Below the pieces are notes generated by a model that saw only the letters and a list, made by a program, of their open reading frames with translations, was not told the origin of the DNA and ran no database searches. 64,000 nucleotides of DNA from Spirometra erinaceieuropaei (lineage: Eukaryota; Platyhelminthes; Cestoda; Diphyllobothriidea; Diphyllobothriidae): contig CACRXP010000153.1 in NCBI GenBank assembly GCA_902702965.1, positions 487,408 to 551,407 on the forward strand, written 5' to 3'. The position numbers and the translations under genes were made by a program. Below, piece by piece: positions 11,430-24,436 of this stretch; within the stretch, counting starts at the first letter, position 1, and each line of letters starts with the position of its first letter.

Positions 11430-13150
11430 ATTTAACACGGCGTATGCCAAATCAGTCAGCAAAATCGCAGCTGTAGTGAAGTCATTCTTAACCTCGTTGT
11501 CCTTACCTACAGACAGATGTTAGGGGATCTCATGCTAGTTTTCCGCTCTATAAATGGCTTGGAATGTTGTTTTGTTTTTGGTCGTCTCTGAAACCACAAA
11601 CAGAGAAAGCTGTGATTGATGGACAAGGGTTTTTCTTCAACAGCATAGTGGTTGCAGCGTGAAACTCATGCATGCTGATGTTGTTCTGTTCTCAAGTGTG
11701 GATTTATTTAAGGCCCAACTGGACATGCATCCTGTCTCGCTTATCAACCGCACCTACGCCCATACCCACAGTGTAGTGTCATTATAATCAGATAACCCAC
11801 TTGCAGTACTTAAAGAGTTGCAGATGGTTATATTTCATGACTGCATGGAGCAAACCGCTGCTGGCCAGTGATAGGGGAACAAACAACCAAGTAGAGGCCA
11901 CTGAAGCAGCTTCAAAGATTCCCAAAGACGGCACTTATTATCAGAATATCGATACCGATTTAGTCAGAATCCAGACAGGGCCGTTTAATCGGACTACTGC
12001 ATGATTGCGGCAAAGTGACAATTCCGATATGTTATGAGATTGAGCATTCAAACTTCCCAATGTAAGCATCGTTTTGAACTTTCGACAATATGCGTGAAAG
12101 GTAAAGACATTTAGGCTAAGGCTGTTGCATACGGCTATGAAAAAATGTATCTCCGCACTGCAGGCGGTCTGACGCGAGATTTCGGAGGTGAAATTAGACC
12201 CATGTCTAAATATCACAGTAACTATAACATCAACCCCAAACCTCCCAACCTTAAGCAAAACCCGTACCCGTAAAAGTAAACCTTTAAGTCCTGATATCAA
12301 ACCGACCGCCCATGAAATTTGAGTGAGGCCTCTTAAGCCCATCTGAAAACAGAAATACGCGAATCTTTATTTGCAAACTGGAAAAACGCTTATTGTAGAC
12401 GAAGTTTATTACGCCACCTGGTAGTGTCAAGCATGACATAGTGCCCTTTGCGAACGAACCAATTCACCAACATTAATGTAACTATGTACAGTTCCTCTCC
12501 GTTGGATCAAGACTTTAATGGAGGCGACATTATATGGAGGCTGTCCTGAATTCATAAATAAAGAAAATTCCTACTTACAGCGGGACCGGTTTGCGACGAT
12601 TAACAACCCTAAAAAGGTTATTCCAAATACTGAGTGTATCCGCAAAAACTGTCGTGCAATAGTAGTAGAAGAATAGGGATGAGCATCGTCCGACTAGAGA
12701 CAAACCACAAAGGTGTGGCGATTCATAGCATGCAAATGGCGACTGCTCCACACGACCCTTCTTCCCTGGCTCTGTGTAGTCAGGCTCTGACTGAAGGCCA
12801 CACTCCCGTAATCGTTCCAATTGGTGAAATAAACCGACTCGGAATACCCATCAGTGTGTTTCCACGCCCATAAATATGATTTCGCTCCCATCGGCCTATT
12901 TTATTCCCACTTTCAAAAGTAACTATGGAGACGATGACATGCAGTCCCATGGGTGGCCCAGACTAACTCAAGTTGTTCTCCCATTAAACAAAGCTTTGAC
13001 TCCTAGTTAAATTTGACAGCCGTTTGCGATGTCTAGGCATTAACGTTTAGGGACAGCACTGCCTACCTCCTCGCAGGGAGGGGGCTGAACAAGGTTTCAT
13101 AAACTAACAACGTGATCACGTCATTTGGAAGGACACTGTGATTTCTAGAT
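11430..13150. other. No supportable gene
   Basis: Short overlapping frames occur at 11,941-12,342 (-) and 12,575-12,891 (both strands). None shows motifs, splice context or homology to other parts of the window. The 12.6-12.9 kb segment is somewhat GC-rich and could be an old repeat. Confidence 0.3.
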
Positions 13151-13159
13151 GCAAAACCC

Positions 13160-13500
13160 ACGGTCAAAGCAGCAAAATAAATCCTATTTTAGACGAACCG
13201 CTAAGCATCCGATGGGCAAGGAGAACGGCATCAATGATTCGAAAACTGGTGCGCCACAAGGTGAACATCGCCGCCCTCAGCGAAACCGGTTTTTCGAAAC
13301 AGGGTCAGATGAAGGCGGTGGATGCCAGTTACGCATTCCTTTTGAGACAGGACTGTGCAATTGCTCCTACCCTTTTCATTCTCATGTTCTCTGCTATGCT
13401 TGCGGACGACTCTCATAATGGGCGTTTTGTAATCAACACCGCCGACTGTTTGCCTGATCTGCTGGTGTTGGAGACAAAGCGGTTACACCGGCGCAAATAA
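13160..13500 (+). pseudogene. Internally deleted non-LTR retrotransposon (LINE) relic
   Basis: One open frame of 120 codons (13,138-13,500) joins two distant LINE domains. Its first part, RRTASMIRKLVRHKVNIAALSET, is the start of an AP-endonuclease domain, with the conserved IAALSET...G pattern. It then passes directly at about 13,350 into CAIAPTLFILMFSAML, which is the reverse-transcriptase block that normally lies several hundred residues downstream of the endonuclease. An internal deletion has removed most of the endonuclease and the RT fingers while keeping frame. Downstream bases look like further RT tail. I recognise the type from flatworm genomes. The clade (CR1/RTE-like) is uncertain. 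Confidence 0.65.
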
Positions 13501-16500
13501 ATGGAAACCCCAGACGCGAATGACCGAACATGCAGTGGCAGCAGGAGCAGCAGCGTGAGGGAATAACACTAGCTGTCTGGTCGTGGTCCACTTGAAAGGA
13601 CCCGGCTAAAACTTCATGTCTGACTAGGCCTAAATCCTGGCAAGATGGCGCATCTGATTGGTCCGTTGCAAAGTCGATAGTTTCTCATTCTTCGGCGATA
13701 TTGAATATCCGGATTTCGGCCGGTAAAACGCCCAGAAATTCAGCTTTTATCAAATTACTACTGTACAATGCCAAATAAAAGTGGATGTCTGGTGGAAAAC
13801 CATGTTTGTGATTTAGACGTTCTAGTTTCAGAAATCGTTATTTTTTTCGAAATGTGTATGCACGATCTTTGGGTACAAAACCAAAAGCTGCGCATCGGAT
13901 TCTTGTTTGGACTCCTGGTATATAGCAGCCGGACAGGATTAACATTGATTGATCATGGTAAAGTGTCTATTACTGTTGTCGGTGACAACGTCTACGGTCA
14001 TGTCGTCATACGGTCGTTTGTTAGCTGGATTTCAATTGAAACGCATGCTTTTATATTCCTATGATCTTTAATTGCTATATATTTTCGGGTTTTGCATAAC
14101 AAAGATCAGCGCTGTGAACTAAAGTGAGGCCTGCTTCTTCTATGTAGACTAGCAGGTGCCCACGTTGGTTGAAAAATAACATGGCCTACTGAGTGACGCC
14201 AGACGATTACTGAAATAAACTAAAGACACACTAGCAAGGTGGATATCAGTTAATAATAAGCATTTTGCGTAGGTTTGACATTTCCGTGCGTATTCTTTCA
14301 ATTATTACCGTAATAGAGTACATTTGAACGAGGCGTTTGTCGGGCAGCTATTGAAACAAATGGAAATCTGTTCCTGCATATATAATTAATTTTAACTGCT
14401 TAGGGATTTGCCACAATGGTACACCGAAGGAGACTGTTGACTCCTGTGGGATCCACGAAATGGAGCATTTTACATTAGTTAGATTAAAATCGACGGTTTG
14501 GTGTTCACGCGTTTTCGTGAAAAGGAAGGTGTTAGAACATTTCATGGAGTGTTTATATCGGCACACATAAATGTCCGTGCTCCGTCCCAGGAAAGGTCTA
14601 AACTCACAATAAACCATAGGTAAGGAAAATAGAACAATCGTTTTGAAAACTGCAACATATAGAACTTTTAGCGCACATATCACTGACGCATACAGTTGAA
14701 TTTATTTAAGTATCGCGAGTCAATTGAAATACACGCGCGCTATTTTAGCGAGTGTGGTTTTGCAGGGGACCGGAAAAACGCATTCTGAAGACAGCACTAT
14801 GTTGTGACCGAAATATCGCGAGTTTATGTTGCGTGGTGACCAATGCTACAATTCCATGTAAGTAACTCTTCCTAGTCGAAGACGACTAGTTGACTTTCTG
14901 CTAACACTTCATGAGGTCGGATGATTAGACTTCATTTCAAACAGTACATAGAATAAAAGTGACGCCGATACAGGATAATGACTTCCCCTGATACTGTTTT
15001 TATTGGCACGACAGCGGACCAAACAGTCTCTGACAAATCAAGAAAATGAGATGATTATATGCACTTAAACCGGCAGCCACTGTTAGCATATATCCGAGGA
15101 GCGTTGATGTCCCAGGGGTTATGAACACATTCCCCTCAATAGCACCAAATGCCATCCTGCTCCTGCACGTCCAACAACTACTTTGTCAATTCCTTGATAA
15201 CGTGCAAACAGTTCGCTTCTTTTTGACGTGGTAAGAACCGGAAAGGCAGGTTTGTTTGAAAGAGGAAGAACAACGGGTGAGCGGGCAAAAGGAGACAGGA
15301 GGTTTTGTGCCGTGGTTTGAGTGTGCGTCTTCTCTCTGGCGTTTCAGGATAGTACAGCGGACTACATCAAGACACCGTTCAAGACCCTGTGGATACTGTA
15401 CCTCCAAAAGCATTTTCATGACCAGCAAGCGTTATCTCTTCCCCTTCTACCCCCTGAGACTTGCCGCGCCTCTGACTCTCCTTGTTCTCCCCTTTTCATA
15501 CCCGCCCCTCCCAATTTATTGTTTATCTGTTGTGCTTTCTTTGACTGCTCGGATCATCCCTGGTGCTTTGGCATATTTTCTGATCGCCCGATGCCTAAAT
15601 CGAAGTCTAACTATTCAGGAAAGGATAAAGCGACCCCGTTTCTATCTCATTAATCAAGCGCGCCGACGTTAGTCAGGAACTAGTCTCCCAGCTGGAACCC
15701 CAGGACGGTCCGCTTACTACAATGTACTACCCAAACGTATCTGCAAATTTTAATCGGTTGTAACGACCAAACATTTTGAAAAAGTATGGGAACGCTTGAC
15801 AAACACGCATGCCCTCTGCAACTTGCGATTCAACATGAGCAAAAGTAAAACTACCAACACTGTCACGGACCTCACTGAATACGAGAGTCTGTACAGATGT
15901 CATTCATGTCCTTTATGCGCCCAGAGGTTGTTCGCCTCCTCAGACTTTCCGAGTGATTAAGCTTCAGCTCATCTATCGAATACGGCTAACCACTAAGTGA
16001 GACCAGCCACACTCGTCAAACTATAATCTTGATCACCTAATCAGGGGCTTGAGATTGTTTACTCGCCTGGAGTGGCTAGAATTCGTGCTAAGGGCGACGC
16101 CAATTCAGAGCAGAACCATAGCAGCCTGCGACGACCTGACCGACAGGACGACCAAGAGACATGTCATTTCAAGAAGCCGACTAATTTTGCAAATCCAGAC
16201 ATGCGCCAGTACACAAAATATTTCTGACCTCTTTACGTTCGCCCGAAAACTCCAGACAAACCAGCACTACGCCGCCTGTCCTGCATTCTCTTCTTATGTC
16301 AATCAAATCTAATGCTGTCTTCAGCAGTAAATCAATAACGCTTTTCACTTACGACGCTTAGCGCTTTCGAAGATCTCTGGTGATAAAGGTTGCGTTATGC
16401 CGAGGGAAGAAAACACCGTCTACCCGTGGATGACGTGCTTTCTACATGTGCGTGAATAAGCCCTATAACCCATGCTGACGTCTGCAGGTAAACCCACGGC

Positions 16501-17570
16501 GTTCTGCGCTACATGCCGCTGAGACTTGAAAGACATGCCTCAGAGACTCAAAAGGAAAGCGACGACGATTGGTGCCTAGCTTCCATAATTAACAAACATC
16601 CGATATTAGGATGAAGGTCGACTAGTAATTGTAAGTAGATAATAATTCGTGACGCATATGCGATTTAAGATAACGTTTGCCTCCAGATGCCCATACACTA
16701 TATTTTATTTCAACTTTTTCCAGTTGATGATGCTGTTCCTTTTCCACTTTATGGCTAACAGATCGATTCAATGTTAGAAAAAAACTGCCGGCGATGTTAG
16801 GTCGTCCGCCAGCAAAATACCTCCTCCATTGGTGCTGCAGCGCTACTCAACATGGTCACATGGTTAGGAGGGATCGAATGATAATCTGATTAAGCATGTT
16901 AGTTGAATACGGCGTGGGATAGAATTCCAAACAAAATGCTTACATTTTCCTCTACTCATTTCGCCCCATGAGGCCTAGAGTTTTCCTATCAAAAGGATAT
17001 CTTATTGTTACGTTCATTATATTCTTATTTTTGTTCTTCAGTGACAATTGAAATGAGTTACTTCGTGCTGGTGTTGATCAGCACTATATTTTCCGATGGA
17101 TTTGGCATCGCATTATACACAATTCCTTTTGTTTGAGATAAGAAAGTCTCTATGACCTTGCTTGCGTGGGGATTCCGACTTGATGTTGGTATTGATATTT
17201 ATCTAGGCGTCACCCAGGGATTTGCCTTTAGTTTAATGATAAAAAATGCACTTTCGTCAGCGGTCACGATCCGATGCAAAAACGATTGTCTCGAAAAGAA
17301 TAGTTTACGCGTTGTTTTACCCATTTGTCTTTGGGCTGTAGACGATTTATGTCGCAGCAAAATCCCCTCGTTTTAGTCCTAATGCTAATGCGTGGAGGCC
17401 TCTGCGGACAGTCGATCTACTAACTAATATGTCTTCAAAAATGCCTTCAAACATCTGGACCTTAATGATTTAATAAAACTAAAATTGGCAAAATTTTAGA
17501 AGTTCGCTTTAATAACCCAGTCCGGCTCCAGACCCTTCCGTCGTGCAATATGATTAGATAATTCAGTTAA
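13501..17570. other. Gene-poor stretch
   Basis: No supportable gene. The longest frames are 98 codons at 13,768 (+), 111 codons at 14,348-14,683 (-, with a hydrophobic N-terminus) and 138 codons at 15,256 (+, over a pyrimidine-rich tract at 15,430-15,560). None has motifs or family support. The 16,040-16,300 segment is GC-richer and shares a short block (TGTTTACTCGCC) with 23,390. It is probably an old repeat. Confidence 0.35.
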
Positions 17571-18144
17571 TTGACAAAAGAAGCGAAGAAACGGAGAAAG
17601 ACCTACTGGCACACTAAGAAACGTATGGAGTCGTTTATCGGATCTGGTGCAGTTGCGGACAAAGCAACTACGTCAGCGAAACCGGAAGACAGTTCCGAAT
17701 GTGAATGGCCAAACACGCTGCAGCGGTGCGGAGAAATGACGCCAGTTCTCAAGTTGCGGCTCATTCGACGAGATCCGGCCAAACATTCAAATTCGAGGAG
17801 GCCGAAAAACTCGCAAGAGGTGACAACCGCGTAAGCCGGGGGCTACTTGGATCATGGTTTACTGGCCCTCAGTCCATTAACTTCCCTTTCCATACTTGGT
17901 GCTGAGACTTCGCCTAGGCGGAGTAATTAGCCACGCGGGGAGCGCACGATTGAGCACTTTTCCCAAAACCAGAGTCGGTGCGCCAGATGGTCGAGCAATC
18001 ATCACACCAACACACAACGCACGTGATGAAATTATTGACTCGAATGTAGGATATCAAACAATTAGCCCAACAAGTGCGACGATCCCGGATGAAGGGGGAA
18101 GCCGTGAACATTCATGGGTATGCAGTAGCATGGCGTCTGCATCC

Positions 18145-18152
18145 TATAAATA
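18145..18152 (+). promoter_or_regulatory. TATA-like box of PLE relic
   Basis: TATAAATA lies 51 nt before the hammerhead core of the same relic. The same placement recurs in other PLE copies in the window. It may be the promoter of the element's terminal repeat. Confidence 0.4.
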
Positions 18153-18189
18153 CTGCAGCCCCTTGTGTATGAACCATTCAAATCTGTTT

Positions 18190-18235
18190 TCGTCTCTGAT
18201 TATGGGTTTGAGCAGGAATCATAAACGTCATGCTC
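18190..18235 (+). ncRNA. Decayed hammerhead-like motif (PLE)
   Basis: The order is CTGATTA (18,196), T, GGGTTT, loop GAGCAG, GAATCA, TAAAC, GTC. Stem II pairs at five of six positions, counting two G-U pairs. Two core bases differ from CTGANGA and GAAA, so self-cleavage is unlikely. Confidence 0.5.
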
Positions 18236-18240
18236 TTGTC

Positions 18241-21084
18241 CCAGCAATCGTTTCTCCTTCTTCAATTCATTTAATTATCAATTCATTTACAAATGCCTTG
18301 CAATACCTATTAATCTTTGCGGTTGAATTTCAGTTAGAAGATAAGTAACATATGCTTAAATAGAATTTCTGTTTTATTAAAACACCTTAAAATAGTCTGT
18401 TTTTCCTAGACAAATACTTGGCCTGTTTTTGGAATTATTGGCAGCAGTTTTCATAGACGTGTGATGGATTTTCTTTTACTACTTGCGCTCTACATCTATG
18501 ACATTATAACTGTGCTTTTAGTGGCGTAACTCTAGTTGCATGCAGCAATGCTGGGCCTCTCGCCAGAACTTGTAAGCGCGCACCTATTGCAGCCTGGCCC
18601 TCAGCCAACGCTTGCTGTTCAAAATGACCAACCATCTTAGAGGCGGACGCAGACATGACCTCGCCTAAGGCGCTGGAGGGCTGTTCCACTGTCGGCACTG
18701 TCACGATTGCCAACTCCTGTCAAACGCCTCTCAAGTTATTTTGTGAAGAATACACCATTGTAGCAACTGCCCTCCACCTCCAATTCTTTTTATTCGCGAC
18801 CGAACTTGAAGGTCATGATGACCCTTGCGCTTCCATGCTTCTAGCTGCTGCGATATTCTGGACTGCGTTTTCATGTATGCTGTCAAAGTATTACTGACAT
18901 TTAACTAAGAGGATTAATTGAAATTTCTGCGCCACAGCCTAATTTTAGAGAATATAAGAGCGCATTCAACAGTCCTTCGACAGTTCTCGGCCGCTATAAC
19001 CTACTGCTAATTATGAAAATCTAGTTTGCAAAACATTGGCGACCGTTTACCACCCGCGATTAATGGCTGTCAGCTTGATCTACCCAGGTACGTTGATGTC
19101 AGGGACAAGTAGTTTGATCATTCATGTTTCGGATGCGTATTTGAGCCCGAGGTCTAGGGGTAAAAGAACCACACATCTGAAGTCCTCATCTCAGCCGAGA
19201 ATTAATACCAGCTAGGCAGTTGTTTTTTGCAATATGTTTGATAATTGGTGGCCAGATCGATCCATATATACATCGAATCGTCGGTTGAGTGTCATGCTTC
19301 ATGCAGCAGATTCGATACTACGTCGTCCGACCACCCATGATTCGAGTACGCACCCGAAGACAAATATGTGCTTCGGCGGAAACCCATGGGCGGCTACCAA
19401 GTAAAGTTTATTGTTCACCTCTTTGTCCCTTTTCCTCCACCTAAGCCATTTTGAATCATAAATTAAGTCTACAAACCAGCGCCTTCTTTAGCGCCTCCAC
19501 TGGGAGGCGGTTCGCATTAGGCATTACGGTTCAAAAGTAAAAGACGTTTCTTCCTAAAAAGATGTGGTGCAGAGATACGCAAATAAGCGCCGACGAAGGA
19601 TCGAACACCAGCACTAAACTGTGGAGGGGTCCTTGGGCGCTTCAGCTTAAACATTTTGAGAAGTCCTACATAGATGACCATAGTTATCTGACATACTTCC
19701 GAAGCAGAAGCGGGTTAAGGACGTACAAATGTCATACTGAATCATGCATCAAACTATTTTTACCGTTTAAGGCGGTCTTTAAAAATGAGTTCCAAACGGA
19801 GGGCATGGTTGCCTACAAGGATATTTACGGAAAATTGCGCAAGTAAAATGTTTGTACAAGGTGGTATGGGAAAACTTTAGGAAATTTGAACATGCACTTC
19901 CTAGAATAGAATTATAATATTTGCATTCCAGGCATACGTTCTGACGTTAGTGCAGAAGACTGATTTCAACCTTGAGCTAAACTGACACCGATAGAATTGG
20001 TAATTAACAAACAATGTTCGTCATCGTTATTCCATCATCCGCAAAACAGGCTGCCTGCCATGGTAGAAACTGTATCCATCAGAGAAAGCAAAATTTCTAT
20101 AACTTCTTCATGTAGATTAATGAATCTCAGAAATGAAATTACCGTATGAGCTTGGACATGTTTTTCTCCTCTATATAGTATATTATCATACGCTCACGTT
20201 GACTCACATGCTTGGACTCGTCTACTCTACTGGGCTCGTTTGCATTTATGATCACACTTGACACTGCTGCATATCCACAACACATCTTATTTTACACTCA
20301 GGTATGCAGTTCGTCTCCACACCATGTTAAGTGGTAAAATGCCAACATTACCGTATGATAGTTTTAGTAAGTAAGACATACTGAACCCTCTGCTAGACTA
20401 AATAATTTCTGCGTGCAGTACTCTGTCTGAAATTTTTGCTTTTGTTTTGAGATGGTAACTGTAAAGCGTAGGGTCCACAGGTATGTGGAAGCTACACATG
20501 TATATCCTAAAATCGACCGTGACTAAAAATATCGCCGTAGTTAATGTTTAAAGTATGTTTAAATGCCTGACTAAATGACGACTTACCAGCGCCGCTTTAT
20601 CCAAAGTCCGTTAGTTCTAAAAATGCTTGTTTCTCATTTTTTTTAATTTTCGCGCTCAAGCCCTTACCTAAATGACAGCGTACTATGAGAATTTTGATAG
20701 AAACTCTTCTATTTTCTGTGTGATCTTGCTTGCCGCTATATGTATTGCCCCACCCATAAAACGCCCTTTTACTAGCATTGAACGTTTGGCACGTTCCACT
20801 AGCTAGCTCAAGTTACTTGTGGGTCCTACATCCTTTCGTTGTCTCTGAGGTTTTTGCAAGAACACGGCTTAAAACGCAAGCAATTGCCAATTACTTTTCA
20901 TCACGTTAGTGGACTAACCATGTTTCAGTCCATTACTTAACGGATAGTTATGTTGTTCATCATCCGCCATGCAGTTACTAGCACTCAATATTTGCAGCAG
21001 TCTGACAAAGAAAACAATGTTTTCAAAAACGAAAATTTCTTCAACTGAATTTTTAGATTGCGGAAGTCGAATGTTTTGAAGAAC
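18241..21084. other. Gene-poor stretch
   Basis: No supportable gene. A GC-richer alanine-rich frame at 18,504-18,713 (-) could be a fragment of something coding, but it lacks splice sites or family support. The 19.5-21.0 kb part is AT-rich with nothing recognised. Confidence 0.3.
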
Positions 21085-21411
21085 TCACAATGTTTCATAC
21101 AGGTAATAGTTACTGATCACAATATGTGGACAGGGCCTTAAAAAATTCCTTGTAATAAATAGATAGAAATCGGTCTCACGCATATTTACCAGGTTTAATA
21201 AATCGGGGTCGGCGAGTTTGTATGAACTGCCTGCAGTATTCGTGTTTGCGTGGGACATATCTAACAAAGACAGTCGAGTCATATTTGGCGGGTTATTTTC
21301 CTTCTCCCAGTAAGTGATGTCGACAGTGGCCTTTAATGTAAGACCGTGGAGTCTGTGACGTGTATAGATGATTTCGTTCATCGGGTCATTATAAATTCCG
21401 GATTTTAGATT
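21085..21411 (-). pseudogene. Family copy C: orphan last exon with C-terminal frameshift
   Basis: The acceptor is GCTTTCTTTTCAG|aat at 21,412, in the same phase as exon 3 of A, B and D. It reads NLKSGIYNDPMNEIIY, then HGLTLKATVDITYWEKENN and PPNMTRLSLLDM, collinear with the other copies over the first 90 residues. At the end, the bases that would give Y-C-D-Q-stop in another frame are read as HIVISNYYLYETL. A small indel has therefore removed the ancestral stop and extended the protein by about eight residues. No exon 1 or 2 was found upstream (towards higher coordinates), where an R1 repeat copy and a SINE lie instead. It could still be a distal exon of a gene with a very long intron. Confidence 0.72.
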
Positions 21412-21779
21412 CTGAAAAGAAAGCGTCATGTTTAAAGTAAACCTATGGATGAGCTGTTGAGTCTATGTTCAACATACGCATTTAAACATGCACATCTGTC
21501 AAAATGTGGTCAAATATCTGGCAAAAAAACCACTAGCACACCTATTGAACAAACATCCGTACGACAGGTAGCTGTAAGGTAAGCCTGTGGCCGCCTGTTT
21601 GGCCGCCGCCAAATGAAGGTTTTTTCGTGCCTACTTTTACTTACTAAGGTGTGGCGAGACTCAATGACAAAAATGTGCACTGACTAAACAGTGAACTTAT
21701 GCAAGTATAATAATTGCAGGTAGTCGCATATACGTAATGATTTTGCAGTCAATCACATATCCAAATGTTATACGTCTGA

Positions 21780-22030
21780 CGGTCCAAAAAGCGTTTGCAA
21801 TTCTAAGGGTCTTCACGGTCATTAAAGGTCCACTCGAATATCATCATACTAATATGTTTGTGAATATTTTTACTGAAGCGGACAGTATTGACTAAAGTTA
21901 TCGTAAAACCTTTGAGACATATATGACACTATCTTAGCAACACATATCTTTACACGCAATTTATATAGGGAATGCAACTGCAGAGCGGACTTAAAAGCTT
22001 TTAGAAATGCATAGCTATCCAACTGTAAAA
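21780..22030 (-). repeat. R1 composite repeat, copy b: distal part
   Basis: On the minus strand it aligns with 37,120-37,310 (+). Landmarks include TTGCTAAGATAGTGTCATAT versus TCGCTAAGATGGTATCATAT, and GTGGACCTTTAATGA versus ATGGACCTTTGATGA. It lies directly upstream of the orphan exon of copy C. Confidence 0.55.
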
Positions 22031-22039
22031 TACTGGACG

Positions 22040-22122
22040 TATCGATGCGATTCAAAACCGCACAGTTAGGGGCAGGATTTAGTACAGCCAACGCTCTAAC
22101 CACTTGAGCTATTAGGCTCCGC
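22040..22122 (-). repeat. tRNA-derived SINE-like unit
   Basis: On the minus strand there is a good A box (TAGCTCAAGTGG, 22,112-22,101) followed about 40 nt later by a B-box-like GGTTTTGAATCG (22,059-22,048). The spacing is right for RNA polymerase III control regions. The arms do not fold into a clean tRNA and the B box carries an extra base, so it is a SINE or tRNA relic rather than a tRNA gene. Confidence 0.55.
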
Positions 22123-22819
22123 CGGACGGCGCGAGTTTAATCATATGTGGGTCAAGTTACGCGCCAAACCTACTGAAAGGTCTGGAGTCCACCAAATCTG
22201 ATACAGTAAGTTGACTGCCGAAGCAGGAATTCCTTAGTAATTGACCTAGTTAGTCACCTACACCTATGAACATTTAGAAATCAAAACGCTATTGAATTGA
22301 AAGTTATACTGTATCTTCGTGTATGCAGTTTGAATAAGAACTGATTTCCTGACAAGGAGTTAAAAAATGTAATTTTTATTATTTTTTCCTTAGAATTCAT
22401 TTAGACCTTTGTGGGGAGAGAACAAGTCTACAAGCAAATTCGTAAGATCAAAGCAAGCATTTTGGAAGTGCGGTTTATAAGGGCCATCGAAAAGAAATTC
22501 TTCCGTAAACGGCCATCCTGGATCGGCTAAAATATTACAGAATTATGCTGCAAGTAAATTAATAGGAAACTCCCATTAAATAATTCCTTCTATTTGTAAA
22601 CACATTTTAGAATTACGGTTGACATTCCGTTAGATTGGATATTGCTAGATGCGGATCTAAGACATTCTAGAGCTCCCACACATGCGATTTGGACGAGTGT
22701 AGACATTAAGCCTTCTAAACCTTAATGTAAATATCCTGGCAAAGTGTGCCTTAGTCAGTAAGCGACTGTCAACTGCCGCATTGATTTTAAAACCACCTAT
22801 TTGCATGCGCCCACAAATA

Positions 22820-23400
22820 CATGTTGTATAAGTCACAGTTAGCGGCCGCAATCGATGAATTCAGCAGAACACGACGATAATAATGTCCACGATATTCCTC
22901 CGCCACAGTCGATATGCATCCAAACAACAATTCTGAGAAAGTGGTCTCCCGAATGGCATTAGATGCCGTACTATGTATGCGTATCCAGTATCCATTGTGC
23001 TACTTCTTCCATAATGTAAAACAGTTCACTTGTTTTGTACTGACTCAACGATCAACTTTGCAGGTTTCAATCAGCTACATGGACAAAACAACTTGGCGAT
23101 GCATGAAAACCTTTTTCCAACGCATAGCCCGTTAGCCTTACCTAATACACTGAATACACTGAAAACAAGCATGGAAAACCTATTTTGAGCAAATGTGTCC
23201 CGATGTCTTTCAACGACCTCGGGCGTTTACAAAGTAAACCTCACTCAAGATGATTGTGTGGACAAACGGCAGACATACCTCTATGTCTGTCACCTTACAA
23301 ATTCTAAATTAATCATTTGCCTAATACGGCCGAACACTAAGTAAATCTCACGGCGCTTTACTCTCCCCAAACGAAGGACATCCGATTGTTTACTCGCCAG
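22820..23400 (-). repeat. R1 composite repeat, copy b: central part
   Basis: Aligns in the same orientation as 3,260-3,860. Shared blocks are CCTCCGCCACAGTC then ATATGCATCCAAA, TAATGTAAAACAGTTC, AACCTCACTCAAGATGATT, and GAACACTAAGTAAA. It is more diverged than copies a and c and has lost several segments. Confidence 0.55.
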
Positions 23401-23459
23401 AAGTGACACGACTTCCAGCTAGAATCTGACGCCACTTCAAATCTGAATGGCTTCCTCTT

Positions 23460-23640
23460 CGTCTAGGCCCCGTGGCTGTCGCACGACGTTCAGATCACAG
23501 TCATCTCCCCATTAATGTTTGGAGAAATTTCGCGGACCAGACCATGCGTGTCATGCGCAGATGGACTGTTAGAAATTATCAGTCAGTGTTCCGGGTGATG
23601 AAACGTCGCGGCAAATGTCTTAGTTGCTAATTGTTTGACT
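23460..23640 (+). repeat. Dispersed repeat shared with 34.38-34.54 kb
   Basis: GATGGACTG..AGAATTAT and a following CGGGT.GTGAAA block occur in the same order and orientation at 34,462-34,540. Upstream bases (GTCATCTCCCCATTAA versus GCCACCTACCACATTAA) match too. It is noncoding and of unknown class. Confidence 0.45.
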
Positions 23641-24436
23641 ACTCATAGTTTGCGTTTCCCATCTGCATCCGTGAGAAACGCAATGCCTTTAAATCCAAAC
23701 TCCAGATGACGCTATACTACTTATATATGCAATAGTGGTAATCACGACGTACAACAGTCGACTGTACACTATTCATTTGGTCATAAGCACAACTTCTATC
23801 GCCATAACTCTTATCAGTTAGTGAGCATAAATCCCTTTTTGACGACATTCTGAGATTAATATTTAATTAGAGCACATTAATTGATGAATTTGGTTATGAC
23901 GATTACGGTGCAACCTTATTCATATCATTTTAGCCAGATTACAAGTTCCGCATGTGGATGCACTTATGCCTGATCGCCGACGATATGTACATTTACCAAA
24001 AAGCGTAATTTTCGATTGCATACATTCGTTTGTGGATTATGGACACTCATATGAAGTAAAGTATTTTGTGTGTAAGAAAAATCAAGATATCCTTTTGATC
24101 CGTTGTGTCATAAGATCACGTCTTTCTGAATTGTGTGCATAAAGGAGGGCAGAATTTTGGGGTTCAAACCCTGAATAATTTACAGCCTGCTTAGAAGTTG
24201 CATTTATTGCATCTTTTTGTGCAAAGCCGGCTTCAGAGGATTTACGGTTCTTGCTGTCATTTGTCCTACATAGACGCGTCGGATTTATTTACAGATTGTG
24301 CTGGAAACTAGGGTCATTTCGAATGGTCGCATGTTGGATGTAATTTTTCATGATGTATCCTACTACATTTAAACCATTCTAGTTTTTTTGAAGTTCGAAA
24401 TATTTGTTGTTTTTTTTAAATGCTCCGTTACCGAAA

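Larger units (their letters stand above)
17575..18240 (+). pseudogene. PLE 3' end: GIY-YIG endonuclease relic plus decayed hammerhead motif
   Basis: The endonuclease is split over frames. In order it reads a degenerate CSCGQSNYVSETGRQ (17,640-17,690), then AKHAAAVRRNDASSQVAAHS and KLARGDNRVSRGLLGSWF to about 17,880. This is the C-terminal half of a PLE GIY-YIG domain, including the usual W-F-GP-SIN end. The noncoding 3' part carries a TATA-like box at 18,145-18,152 and a hammerhead-like motif at 18,196-18,229. It resembles the relic at 29.4-30.1 kb closely enough to be the same PLE subfamily. Frameshifts make it non-functional. Confidence 0.72.

Noticed and set aside
14348..14683. 111-codon minus-strand frame with a signal-peptide-like start and five cysteines
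   Set aside because: Single occurrence, no family support and no exon-like codon bias; kept only as a note.
15256..15672. 138-codon frame, longest unexplained frame in the left half
   Set aside because: It lies over a pyrimidine-rich tract, which suppresses stops in several frames; no motif.
24150..24175. Perfect B box (GGTTCAAACCC) suggesting a tRNA gene
   Set aside because: No A box at tRNA distance and no cloverleaf.
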